The position numbers and the translations under genes were made by a program. The notes under the pieces are model-generated. The model made no database searches and had not been told where the DNA came from. It saw nothing but the letters and a program-made list of their open reading frames with translations. A stretch of 6,634 nt of DNA from Polaromonas sp. (GTDB taxonomy: Bacteria; Pseudomonadota; Gammaproteobacteria; Burkholderiales; Burkholderiaceae_C), in assembly GCA_023259235.1 (NCBI GenBank), contig JAHFQQ010000198.1, forward strand, positions 1 to 6,634, written 5' to 3'. Below are positions 1 through 6,109 of the stretch, piece after piece (the first letter of the stretch is position 1; every line of letters begins with the position of its first letter).

Positions 1-313
1 TCTTGATTGGCGGCAGGCCCAATTCTTCGGCAATCGCGCTGCTTTTGATACTCGCCGCCTCATCAAGCGTCTTGCCTTTCACCCACTCCGTCGCCAGTGA
101 ACTGGATGCAATCGCCGAGCCACAGCCATAGGTTTTAAAGCGCGCGTCTTCGATCATGCCGGTGGCGGTGTTGACCCTGATTTGCAGCTTCATGACGTCG
201 CCGCAGGCCGGCGCGCCGACCATGCCGGTGCCGACTGTCTCGTCGTCCTTTTCAAAGGAACCGGCGTTGCGCGGATTCTCGAAGTGATCGACTACTTTTT
301 GACTGTATGCCAT
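1..313 (-). CDS. iscU: Fe-S cluster assembly scaffold IscU (3' end beyond window)
   Basis: IscU is the cytosolic scaffold on which IscS-derived sulfur and iron are assembled into [2Fe-2S]/[4Fe-4S] clusters before transfer to apoproteins. The first 104 residues are visible, starting MAYSQKVVDHFENPRN and closely matching E. coli IscU throughout. Two of the three cluster-ligand cysteines are present: Cys37 in the APACGD motif, with the conserved Asp39, and Cys64 in TYGCGSA. The third, in the HCS motif, should fall just past the left edge, because the visible part stops at LPPIK. The family is about 130 residues, so roughly 25 are missing. The ATG at 313 is preceded by AGGG (321-324) at a 7-nt spacing and gives the family's usual N-terminus. 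It lies 60 nt downstream of the iscS stop in the same operon. Identification is secure; nothing is abnormal in the visible part. Confidence 0.97.
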   Translation of the reverse strand, partial: MAYSQKVVDHFENPRNAGSFEKDDETVGTGMVGAPACGDVMKLQIRVNTATGMIEDARFKTYGCGSAIASSSLATEWVKGKTLDEAASIKSSAIAEELGLPPIK

Positions 314-373
314 GATCAAGCCCTGTTTTTCCGCATCACGGCCGCTCAGCGCGCGCAGCCGGTCATGGCTATC

Positions 374-1591
374 TTAATGCGCCGCCCACTGGATGCTCGA
401 CATGTCAACACCTGCCTTGAACATCTCCCACAACGGAGACAAATCACGGAGCCGGTCCACGGTTCCCCTGATCGTGGCCACTGCGTAATCAATTTCTTCC
501 TCGGTGGTCCAGCGTCCAATCGTCATGCGCAGGCTGCTGTGCGCCAACTCGTCGCTGCGGCCCAGGGCGCGCAGGACATAGCTGGGCTCCAGGCTGGCAG
601 AGGTGCAGGCTGAACCGCTCGACACCGCCAGACCCTTGATGCCCATGATCAGTGATTCACCTTCAACAAAGTTGAAGCTCATATTGAGGTTATGCGGAAC
701 GCGCTTCCCGGCATGCCCATTGAGGAACACTTCCTCCATGTCCTTGAGGCCGTTCCGCATGCGCTCGTGCAAAGCCCGAATGCGCCGGTTCTCTTCGTGC
801 ATCTCGGCGCTGGCTATGGCGTAGGCCTCGCCCATGCCGACGCACTGGTGAGTTGGCAAGGTGCCCGAGCGCAGGCCGCGCTCATGGCCGCCACCGTGCA
901 TTTGCGCTTCGAGGCGCACACGCGGTTTACGGCGCACATACAGCGCACCGATGCCTTTGGGGCCGTAGGTCTTGTGCGCGGTCAGGCTCATCAGGTCAAC
1001 CGGCAGTGTCGCCAGATCGATGTCAACCCTGCCGGTTGCCTGCGCGGCGTCCACATGGAAAACCACCCCTCTTTCACGGCACAAGGCACCAATCACGGGA
1101 ATATCCTGGATCACGCCAATCTCGTTGTTGACCAGCATGACGCTCGCCAGTATGGTGTCGGGCCGAATGGCTGCCTTCAGCGCATCCAGCTTGAGCAATC
1201 CGTCTGCCTGCACGTCCAGGTAAGTCACGTCAAAACCCTGGCGCTCGAGTTCACGGCAGGTGTCAAGCACCGCCTTGTGCTCGGTCTTGACCGTGATGAT
1301 GTGTTTGCCCCTGGCCTTGTAGAAGTGCGCCGCGCCCTTGAGCGCCAGGTTGTCGGATTCGGTCGCGCCACTGGTCCAGACAATCTCACGCGGGTCGGCG
1401 CCAATCAGCGCGGCAACCTGCCCGCGCGCTTTTTCAACGGCGGCGTCGGCTTCCCAGCCCCATGCATGGCTGCTCGACGCAGGGTTGCCAAAATGCTCAC
1501 GCAACCAGGGAACCATGACGTCCACCACCCTCGGATCGCACGGGCTGGTGGCGCTGTAGTCCATGTAAATTGGGAAATGCGGAGTATCCAC
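374..1591 (-). CDS. iscS: Cysteine desulfurase IscS
   Basis: IscS is a homodimeric PLP enzyme that converts L-cysteine to L-alanine and passes the persulfide sulfur to IscU and other acceptors. The 405 residues match E. coli IscS (404 aa) almost end to end. Visible catalytic features are His105 in KTEHKAV, the PLP-binding Lys207 in TAHKTYGPKG, and the persulfide Cys329 in the SSGSACTSAS loop. The C-terminus VDMSSIQWAAH resembles the IscU-docking tail of E. coli IscS. I chose the GTG at 1591 (MDTPHFPIYMDYS) because it reproduces the family N-terminus and has an AAAGAG-like ribosome site (1600-1605) 8 nt upstream. The frame stays open to a TTG at 1636, but that start has no ribosome site and would add 15 unconserved residues. 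Residue 40 is Ser where E. coli IscS has Arg39. It lies between iscR and iscU in the isc operon. Confidence 0.97.
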   Translation of the reverse strand: MDTPHFPIYMDYSATSPCDPRVVDVMVPWLREHFGNPASSSHAWGWEADAAVEKARGQVAALIGADPREIVWTSGATESDNLALKGAAHFYKARGKHIITVKTEHKAVLDTCRELERQGFDVTYLDVQADGLLKLDALKAAIRPDTILASVMLVNNEIGVIQDIPVIGALCRERGVVFHVDAAQATGRVDIDLATLPVDLMSLTAHKTYGPKGIGALYVRRKPRVRLEAQMHGGGHERGLRSGTLPTHQCVGMGEAYAIASAEMHEENRRIRALHERMRNGLKDMEEVFLNGHAGKRVPHNLNMSFNFVEGESLIMGIKGLAVSSGSACTSASLEPSYVLRALGRSDELAHSSLRMTIGRWTTEEEIDYAVATIRGTVDRLRDLSPLWEMFKAGVDMSSIQWAAH

Positions 1592-1686
1592 TGGGCGCGC
1601 TCTTTGGTTCACTCGCTGGCTGACGGCCTGAAGCAACAGCCCAGGAGCAATCCGGGCAAAACCGGCAACGTTCGGACCCGAATCAG

Positions 1687-2223
1687 TCAGGACTTGGAAA
1701 ATGCATTGCCCAGGGCGAATACGGAATTGGGTGCATTCACACGCATGGGTTTGACCACCGGCGCTGTGAAAACGGCCTTTTTCACCTGCGGCGTGTTCTC
1801 GATCACCACGCCTTTGGCAAGCTGCTCATCCACGAGTTTTTGCAGGGACACGGAATCGAGAAACTCGACCATGCGGCTGTTCAGCGACGTCCACAGGTCG
1901 TGGGTCATGCAACGCCCGCTTTCACCCAGGCAATTTTCCTTGCCGCCGCAATGGGTGGCGTCAATGGGCTCGTCCACCGACACAATGATGTCCGCGACCG
2001 TAATCTCGGAGGCCTTGCGGCCCAGCGTATAGCCGCCGCCCGGCCCGCGGGTGGACTCCACGAGTTCATGGCGGCGCAACTTGCCAAACAGCTGTTCGAG
2101 GTAAGACAGGGAAATTTGCTGGCGCTGACTGATGGCTGCCAGCGTGACCGGGCCACTATTTTGGCGCAATCCCAGATCAATCATTGCAGTGACCGCAAAG
2201 CGGCCTTTGGTAGTGAGACGCAT
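1687..2223 (-). CDS. iscR: Fe-S cluster-sensing transcriptional regulator IscR
   Basis: IscR is an Rrf2-family winged-helix regulator that binds a [2Fe-2S] cluster and represses the isc operon when clusters are sufficient. The apo form also controls other genes. The 178-residue product begins MRLTTKGRFAVTAMIDL, the near-invariant Rrf2/IscR start. The recognition-helix region ISLSYLEQLFGKLRR is at about 37-51 and the wing RGPGGGYTLGR at 59-69. Cluster ligands are Cys92, Cys98 and Cys105, with His108 in the CMTH motif. The spacing is CX5CX6C, against CX5CX5C in E. coli. The tail beyond about residue 150 is longer than in the 162-aa E. coli protein and diverges from it. ATG 2223 is fixed by AAGGAG (2230-2235) at a 6-nt spacing. 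The frame is open upstream to 2355, but that extension has no family support. It is the first gene of the operon, 95 nt before iscS, and carries an IscR-type operator upstream. Confidence 0.97.
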   Translation of the reverse strand: MRLTTKGRFAVTAMIDLGLRQNSGPVTLAAISQRQQISLSYLEQLFGKLRRHELVESTRGPGGGYTLGRKASEITVADIIVSVDEPIDATHCGGKENCLGESGRCMTHDLWTSLNSRMVEFLDSVSLQKLVDEQLAKGVVIENTPQVKKAVFTAPVVKPMRVNAPNSVFALGNAFSKS

Positions 2224-2229
2224 AACAAG

Positions 2230-2235
2230 CTCCTT
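2230..2235 (-). promoter_or_regulatory. Ribosome binding site of iscR
   Basis: A perfect AAGGAG on the minus strand, 6 nt before ATG 2223. It decides the iscR start against the longer open frame. The SD also sits inside a small inverted repeat (UCCU-UUA-AGGA, 2231-2241), so it might be partly paired in the mRNA; that last point is inference. Confidence 0.9.
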
Positions 2236-2325
2236 AAAGGACTGTCTTTCACCCTGAAAACTTGTGGTCCCCAGGGAACTCTTCCTCCGGCCACCCAGGC
2301 CAGTCAACCGGTTATGACGGGGGCT

Positions 2326-2359
2326 TTTATCGTGACTTAATCCTGACTGATTCAATCAA
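2326..2359 (-). promoter_or_regulatory. Candidate iscR operon promoter
   Basis: On the minus strand a TTGAAT hexamer (2355-2350) is followed after 18 nt by GATAAA (2331-2326); each matches the sigma-70 consensus at 4 of 6 positions. TTGATT (2359-2354) overlaps as an alternative -35. The -35 region lies inside the IscR-like operator, which fits autorepression. It would leave a leader of about 95 nt before the iscR ATG. A better -10 match, TATACT, lies at 2364-2359, but I see no acceptable -35 for it. The exact start site is therefore uncertain. Confidence 0.45.
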
Positions 2360-2363
2360 GTAT
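2339..2363 (-). promoter_or_regulatory. Predicted IscR type 1 operator
   Basis: Read on the minus strand, the 25-mer begins ATACTTGATTGA, has a central A, and ends TCAGTCAGGATT. Compared from memory with the E. coli IscR type 1 consensus (ATASYYGACTRW then WWYAGTCRRSTAT), it agrees at 22 of 25 positions. Within the site 8 of 12 positions pair as a dyad about the centre at 2351. It lies 116-140 nt upstream of the iscR start and overlaps the candidate -35 elements. Holo-IscR would be expected to repress its own operon from here. The sequence match is direct; function is inferred. Confidence 0.75.
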
Positions 2364-2424
2364 AACACGGGGTGGCTTGGCGCGGACATCGTAGGAACCC
2401 AAGGCCAGCTCCCACAAGTGTCCC

Positions 2425-2454
2425 ATTATTGCACCAAAATAGTGCGCAATTAAT
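2425..2454. promoter_or_regulatory. NtrC-box-like dyad in the uvrB-iscR gap
   Basis: The plus-strand core TGCACCA-AAA-TAGTGCG (2430-2446) matches the NtrC consensus TGCACCA-N3-TGGTGCA at 12 of 14 defined positions; the GCAC-N7-GTGC skeleton is intact. AT-rich arms (ATTATTGC at 2425-2432, GCAATTAAT at 2446-2454) extend the symmetry imperfectly. It is 32 nt past the uvrB stop and over 200 nt before iscR. I found no sigma-54 element (GG-N10-GC in a TGGCAC/TTGC context) on either strand close by. It may be a regulator site, a relic, or a chance dyad. Confidence 0.35.
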
Positions 2455-2485
2455 ACGCCATACCCTCCGCAAAACCAGTCCTGCG

Positions 2486-4615
2486 CTAAGTCCGGTTTGC
2501 GCTTTCACTGGAAACCGGTATGACATTGTCAACGCCAGGCGCACCAAAGGCCTGCTGCTTCAGGGCATGCAACTGGTCGCGCACAGCGGCGGCCTTTTCA
2601 AATTCGAGGTTTTTCGCGTGTTCAATCATCTGCTTTTCAAGCCGCTTGATTTCCCGCGCAATGTCTTTTTCGCTCATGTCCTCAATCAGCGCCTTTTGCA
2701 TCTCGAGTTTTTCAGCTTCCTTGCCGGATTTTTCGCTGTAGACGCCGTCGATCAGGTCCTTGATGCGTTTGACCACGGTGCGCGGGGTAATGCCATGCTC
2801 AAGGTTGAAGGCGATCTGCTTGTTGCGCCGACGCCCGGTTTCGCCAATGGCCCGTGCCATGGAGTCCGTCGTGCGGTCGGCGTACAGGATAGCCCGGCCA
2901 TTGAGGTTTCGGGCGGCCCGGCCAATGGTCTGTATCAGGCTGCGCTCCGACCTCAAAAAGCCTTCCTTGTCAGCATCGAGAATGGCCACCAGCGAAACTT
3001 CGGGAATATCCAGTCCTTCGCGCAGCAGGTTGATGCCCACCAGCACATCGAACGCGCCGAGCCTCAAGTCGCGCAGGATCTCCACGCGCTCGACCGTGTC
3101 GACATCGCTGTGCAGATAGCGCACCTTGACGCCGTTGTCGCCCAGATAGTCCGTTAGCTGTTCGGCCATGCGCTTGGTCAGCGTGGTAATCAGGACGCGT
3201 TCATTTTTCTCGACCCTGATGCGGATTTCCTGCAGCACATCGTCAACCTGATGTGTAGCCGGCCGCACTTCCACCTGAGGATCGACCAGCCCGGTAGGCC
3301 GAACCAGTTGCTCCACGACCTGCCCTGAATGCTCCTGCTCGTAGGCAGCCGGGGTAGCCGAAACAAAGATGGCCTGGTGCATCTTGGCCTCGAACTCCTC
3401 AAACTTGAGTGGGCGGTTGTCCAGCGCGCTAGGCAGGCGAAAGCCGTACTCGACCAGGGTGGTCTTGCGCGACCGGTCGCCGTTGTACATGGCATTGAGC
3501 TGGCCGATCATGACGTGGCTCTCGTCAAGAAACATCAGCGCGTCCCTCGGGAGGTAGTCGCACAGCGTCGACGGCGGAGATCCCGGGGAAGATCCGCTCA
3601 GGTGGCGGGTGTAGTTCTCGATCCCCTTGCAGTGCCCAACCTCGCTGAGCATTTCCAGGTCAAAGCGGGTGCGCTGCTCGATGCGCTGCGCTTCGACCAG
3701 CTTGCCGCCAGCAACAAACTCGCCAACGCGCCCGGAGAGCTCCAGCTTGATGGTTTCAACCGCCGCCAAAACCTTGTCGCGCGGCGTGACATAGTGGCTT
3801 TTGGGATAAACCACAAAGCGCGGGATCTTCTGCCGGATGCGGCCGGTGAGCGGATCAAACAATTGCAGCGATTCAATCTGGTCGTCAAACAGCTCGATGC
3901 GAATGGCCAGTTCGGAATGCTCGGCCGGAAAAACATCGATCACATCACCGCGCACCCTGAACGTACCCCGCGCGAAATCCATGTCGTTGCGGCTGTACTG
4001 CATGCGAATCAGTCGCGCAATAATGTCGCGCTGCCCGGTTTTGTCGCCCACACGCGCAATGAACCGCATCTGCGTGTAGTCCTCGGGCGCGCCAATGCCG
4101 TAAATGGCGCTGACCGTGCCGACGATGATGGTGTCGCGGCGCTCGAGCACGCTCTTGGTCGCCGACAGGCGCATCTGCTCGATGTGTTCGTTGATGGCAG
4201 AGTCTTTTTCAATAAACAGGTCGCGCTGCGGCACATAGGCCTCAGGCTGGTAGTAGTCGTAATAACTGACGAAGTACTCCACCGCGTTCCGGGGGAAAAA
4301 CTCGCGGAATTCGCTGTACAGTTGCGCCGCCAGTGTTTTATTGGGCGCAAACACGATGGCCGGCCGCCCGAGGCGCGCAATCACGTTGGCCATGGTGTAG
4401 GTTTTTCCCGAGCCGGTAACGCCAAGCAGGGTCTGGAACACCTCACCGTCGTTGACGCCCTCCACCAGCTTGTCGATCGCCTGCGGCTGGTCACCCGCGG
4501 GCAGGTAGGGCTGGCACAGCTCAAACGGTGAGTTCGGGAAGCGGACAAACTGGCCAACGCCGGTTGAATCCGGGATATCCGCTGCAGCACTGACAATTTC
4601 CATGGCTTCTGGCAT
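2486..4615 (-). CDS. uvrB: Excinuclease ABC subunit UvrB
   Basis: UvrB is the ATP-dependent damage-verification subunit of nucleotide excision repair. It is loaded by UvrA and then recruits UvrC for incision. The 709-residue protein covers the whole family (E. coli 673 aa). Walker A GVTGSGKT is at 65-72. The damage-probing beta-hairpin region with YYDYYQPEAYVP is at about 118-129. The Walker B-like DESH is at 364-367. Helicase domain 2 contains the LREGLDIPEV block near 531-540 and motif VI QTIGRAARN at 562-570. The C-terminal UVR domain, which contacts UvrC, is at about 655-688 (NLEFEKAAAVRDQL). ATG 4615 follows GAGGG at a short spacing; a second in-frame ATG at 4603 is possible. The N-terminus is about 25-30 residues longer than in E. 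coli. It is divergent from the aminotransferase gene. No LexA box is visible upstream and no clear terminator follows it. Confidence 0.98.
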   Translation of the reverse strand: MPEAMEIVSAAADIPDSTGVGQFVRFPNSPFELCQPYLPAGDQPQAIDKLVEGVNDGEVFQTLLGVTGSGKTYTMANVIARLGRPAIVFAPNKTLAAQLYSEFREFFPRNAVEYFVSYYDYYQPEAYVPQRDLFIEKDSAINEHIEQMRLSATKSVLERRDTIIVGTVSAIYGIGAPEDYTQMRFIARVGDKTGQRDIIARLIRMQYSRNDMDFARGTFRVRGDVIDVFPAEHSELAIRIELFDDQIESLQLFDPLTGRIRQKIPRFVVYPKSHYVTPRDKVLAAVETIKLELSGRVGEFVAGGKLVEAQRIEQRTRFDLEMLSEVGHCKGIENYTRHLSGSSPGSPPSTLCDYLPRDALMFLDESHVMIGQLNAMYNGDRSRKTTLVEYGFRLPSALDNRPLKFEEFEAKMHQAIFVSATPAAYEQEHSGQVVEQLVRPTGLVDPQVEVRPATHQVDDVLQEIRIRVEKNERVLITTLTKRMAEQLTDYLGDNGVKVRYLHSDVDTVERVEILRDLRLGAFDVLVGINLLREGLDIPEVSLVAILDADKEGFLRSERSLIQTIGRAARNLNGRAILYADRTTDSMARAIGETGRRRNKQIAFNLEHGITPRTVVKRIKDLIDGVYSEKSGKEAEKLEMQKALIEDMSEKDIAREIKRLEKQMIEHAKNLEFEKAAAVRDQLHALKQQAFGAPGVDNVIPVSSESANRT

Positions 4616-4788
4616 AAACCCTCGATCAAGCCCCGTTAAAATTCAGGGCAACCTGACAGGATACGGCATTCAGACGAAAATGAGAACCGCAACGCCTCAA
4701 TCGCCCCGCCAGATACGTCCATCCCGCCGGGAAGGTCGGGCAGCCCCGCCTGAATTTTCATTGGTTCCCTATTTTTCCAGGATATTCC
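4616..4788. promoter_or_regulatory. Divergent uvrB / aminotransferase promoter region
   Basis: This 173-bp gap must hold the promoters of both divergent genes. For uvrB, a plausible minus-strand promoter is TTCTCA (4686-4681), a 17-nt spacer, and TATCCT (4663-4658), each 4 of 6 to consensus. For the aminotransferase I see only a weak TATTTT near 4770 without a convincing -35. The 10-mer CCTGAATTTT occurs at 4749-4758 on the plus strand and at 4647-4638 on the minus strand, so each gene has one copy upstream in the same relative orientation. No CTGT-N8-ACAG LexA site is present. Confidence 0.5.
4779..4782 (+). promoter_or_regulatory. Ribosome binding site of the aminotransferase gene
   Basis: AGGA lies 6 nt before ATG 4789 and supports that start, which also gives the usual TyrB/AspC N-terminus leading into DPILGL. 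Confidence 0.75.
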
Positions 4789-5985
4789 ATGTCTTTGTTC
4801 ACCGCTGTTGAAATGGCCCCGCGCGACCCGATCCTGGGTCTGAACGAGCAGTTCAATGCCGACACCAACCCCGCCAAGGTCAACCTGGGCGTCGGGGTGT
4901 ACTACGACGACAACGGCAAGCTGCCCCTGCTTGCCTGCGTGCAGGCTGCTGAAAAACACATGATGGAGGCTCCCAAGGCGCGCGGCTACCTGCCGATCGA
5001 CGGCATCGCTGCTTACGACACCGCCGTCAAAAGCCTGGTGTTTGGCGCTGCCAGCGAGCCCGTCAAATCCGGCCGGATCGCGACCGTGCAAGCCCTTGGC
5101 GGCACCGGCGGCCTCAAAGTGGGCGCCGATTTCCTCAAGCACCTCAATCCCGCTGCCAGGGTGCTGATCAGCGACCCGAGCTGGGAAAACCATCGTGCGC
5201 TGTTCACCAACGCCGGTTTCACGGTTGAAAGCTACCCTTATTACGACTCAGCCAGGCGCGGCATCAATTTCGCAGGCATGCTGGCCGCATTGAATGGCGC
5301 TGCAGCCGGCACCATCGTGGTACTGCACGCCTGCTGCCACAACCCGACGGGTTACGACATCACCAGTGCCCAGTGGGATGAGGTGATTGCGGCCGTCAAG
5401 GCCAGGAACCTGGTGCCATTCCTGGATATGGCCTATCAGGGTTTTGGCTACGGTCTGGCCGAAGACGGCGCCGTCATCGGCAAGTTTGTGGCCGCTGGCC
5501 TGAACTTTTTCGTATCCACCTCCTTCTCCAAGAGCTTCAGCCTTTACGGCGAGCGCGTGGGAGCCCTGAGCGTGCTGTGCGCCGACAAGGAAGAAGCCAG
5601 CCGCGTGCTGAGCCAGCTCAAAATCGTCATTCGCACCAATTACAGCAACCCGCCCACGCACGGTGGCGCGGTGGTTGCCATGGTGCTCAATACGCCTGAA
5701 CTGCGTGCCCTGTGGGAAAGGGAATTGGGTGAAATGCGGGTGCGCATCAAGGCCATGCGCCAAAAGCTGGTCGATGGCCTGAAGGCCGCGGGTATAAAAG
5801 AGGACATGAGCTTCATCACCAGGCAGATCGGCATGTTCAGCTACTCTGGCCTCTCGAAAGACCAGATGGTGCGCCTGCGCAATGAATTCGGGGTTTACGG
5901 CACCGACACCGGCCGCATGTGCGTGGCCGCGCTGAACAGCAAAAACATCAACTACGTTTGCGCATCGATTGCCAAGGTCATGTAA
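4789..5985 (+). CDS. tyrB: Aromatic-amino-acid/aspartate aminotransferase (class I, TyrB-like)
   Basis: This is a cytosolic PLP enzyme that transfers amino groups between aromatic amino acids or aspartate and 2-oxoglutarate, acting in Tyr/Phe/Asp metabolism. Its 398 residues match E. coli TyrB and AspC (about 396 aa) along the full length. Visible residues are Trp132 in the PSWENH block, Asn184 in HNPTG, Asp213 and Tyr216 in FLDMAYQGFG, the PLP Schiff-base Lys248 in SFSKSFSLYGERVG, Arg282 in RTNYSNPP (equivalent to Arg292, which binds the side-chain carboxylate), and Arg376 in TGRMCVA, which binds the substrate alpha-carboxylate. Blocks such as LGGTGGLKVGADFLK, FSLYGERVGALSVLC and GRMCVA resemble TyrB more than AspC, hence the symbol. 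Substrate preference cannot be settled by reading. It stands alone: divergent from uvrB and closed by a strong terminator 28 nt after the stop. Confidence 0.93.
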   Translation: MSLFTAVEMAPRDPILGLNEQFNADTNPAKVNLGVGVYYDDNGKLPLLACVQAAEKHMMEAPKARGYLPIDGIAAYDTAVKSLVFGAASEPVKSGRIATVQALGGTGGLKVGADFLKHLNPAARVLISDPSWENHRALFTNAGFTVESYPYYDSARRGINFAGMLAALNGAAAGTIVVLHACCHNPTGYDITSAQWDEVIAAVKARNLVPFLDMAYQGFGYGLAEDGAVIGKFVAAGLNFFVSTSFSKSFSLYGERVGALSVLCADKEEASRVLSQLKIVIRTNYSNPPTHGGAVVAMVLNTPELRALWERELGEMRVRIKAMRQKLVDGLKAAGIKEDMSFITRQIGMFSYSGLSKDQMVRLRNEFGVYGTDTGRMCVAALNSKNINYVCASIAKVM

Positions 5986-6013
5986 GACGGCAACCGGCGT
6001 TCGGTAGCACCTG

Positions 6014-6043
6014 AATAAAAACCGCCATTGAGCGGTTTTTATT
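6014..6043. terminator. Bidirectional Rho-independent terminator
   Basis: A perfect 12-bp stem AATAAAAACCGC / GCGGTTTTTATT encloses a 6-nt loop (CATTGA). A-rich and T-rich arms flank the GC core, so it can stop transcription from both sides. It lies 28 nt after the aminotransferase stop and 66 nt past the stop of the converging dioxygenase gene, exactly where a shared terminator is expected. Confidence 0.95.
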
Positions 6044-6044
6044 A

Positions 6045-6098
6045 ACAAAATCAGCCTCCAGCCCTTACATGACGGGCATGGATAGCTATTAATTTTGT
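6045..6098. repeat. Nested inverted repeat, possible dispersed intergenic element
   Basis: Outer arms ACAAAAT (6045-6051) and ATTTTGT (6092-6098) are perfect inverse complements. Inside them GCCC (6061-6064) and GGGC (6074-6077) form a second pair. The segment, including its AGCTATTAATTTTGTAG end, fills the gap between the terminator and the dioxygenase stop. It resembles short intergenic repeats I recall from Comamonadaceae genomes, but no second copy is in this window, so its repeat status is inference. Confidence 0.35.
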
Positions 6099-6109
6099 AG
6101 TTCCCTGGC

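Noticed and set aside
1592..1636. IscS start at TTG 1636
   Set aside because: No ribosome site precedes it and the extra 15 residues have no counterpart in the family; GTG 1591 fits better.
1592..1686. Possible regulatory RNA or second promoter between iscR and iscS
   Set aside because: I see no strong hairpin with a T tract and no convincing -35/-10 pair in these 95 nt.
692..2032. Long plus-strand open frame (446 codons) antisense to iscS and iscR
   Set aside because: It lies entirely opposite two well-conserved genes, resembles no known family, and has no ribosome site; it is a by-product of high-GC codon use.
2224..2355. N-terminal extension of IscR to a TTG at 2355
   Set aside because: IscR proteins start at MRLTTKGR, ATG 2223 has a perfect SD, and the extension would overlap the predicted operator.
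2359..2364. TATACT as the iscR -10 element
   Set aside because: It is a good -10 by itself (5 of 6), but hexamers 16-18 nt upstream do not resemble a -35; kept only as an alternative.
2464..2486. Possible uvrB terminator hairpin (CGCA...TGCG) after the stop
   Set aside because: The stem is only about 4 bp with a 10-nt loop and has no T tract, so I do not call it.
3329..4531. Plus-strand open frame of 400 codons antisense to uvrB
   Set aside because: It is the mirror of the conserved UvrB frame, with no recognisable domains and no start signal.
5248..6048. Minus-strand open frame antisense to the aminotransferase
   Set aside because: It runs through the shared terminator and opposite a full-length conserved enzyme; its product looks like a shadow translation.
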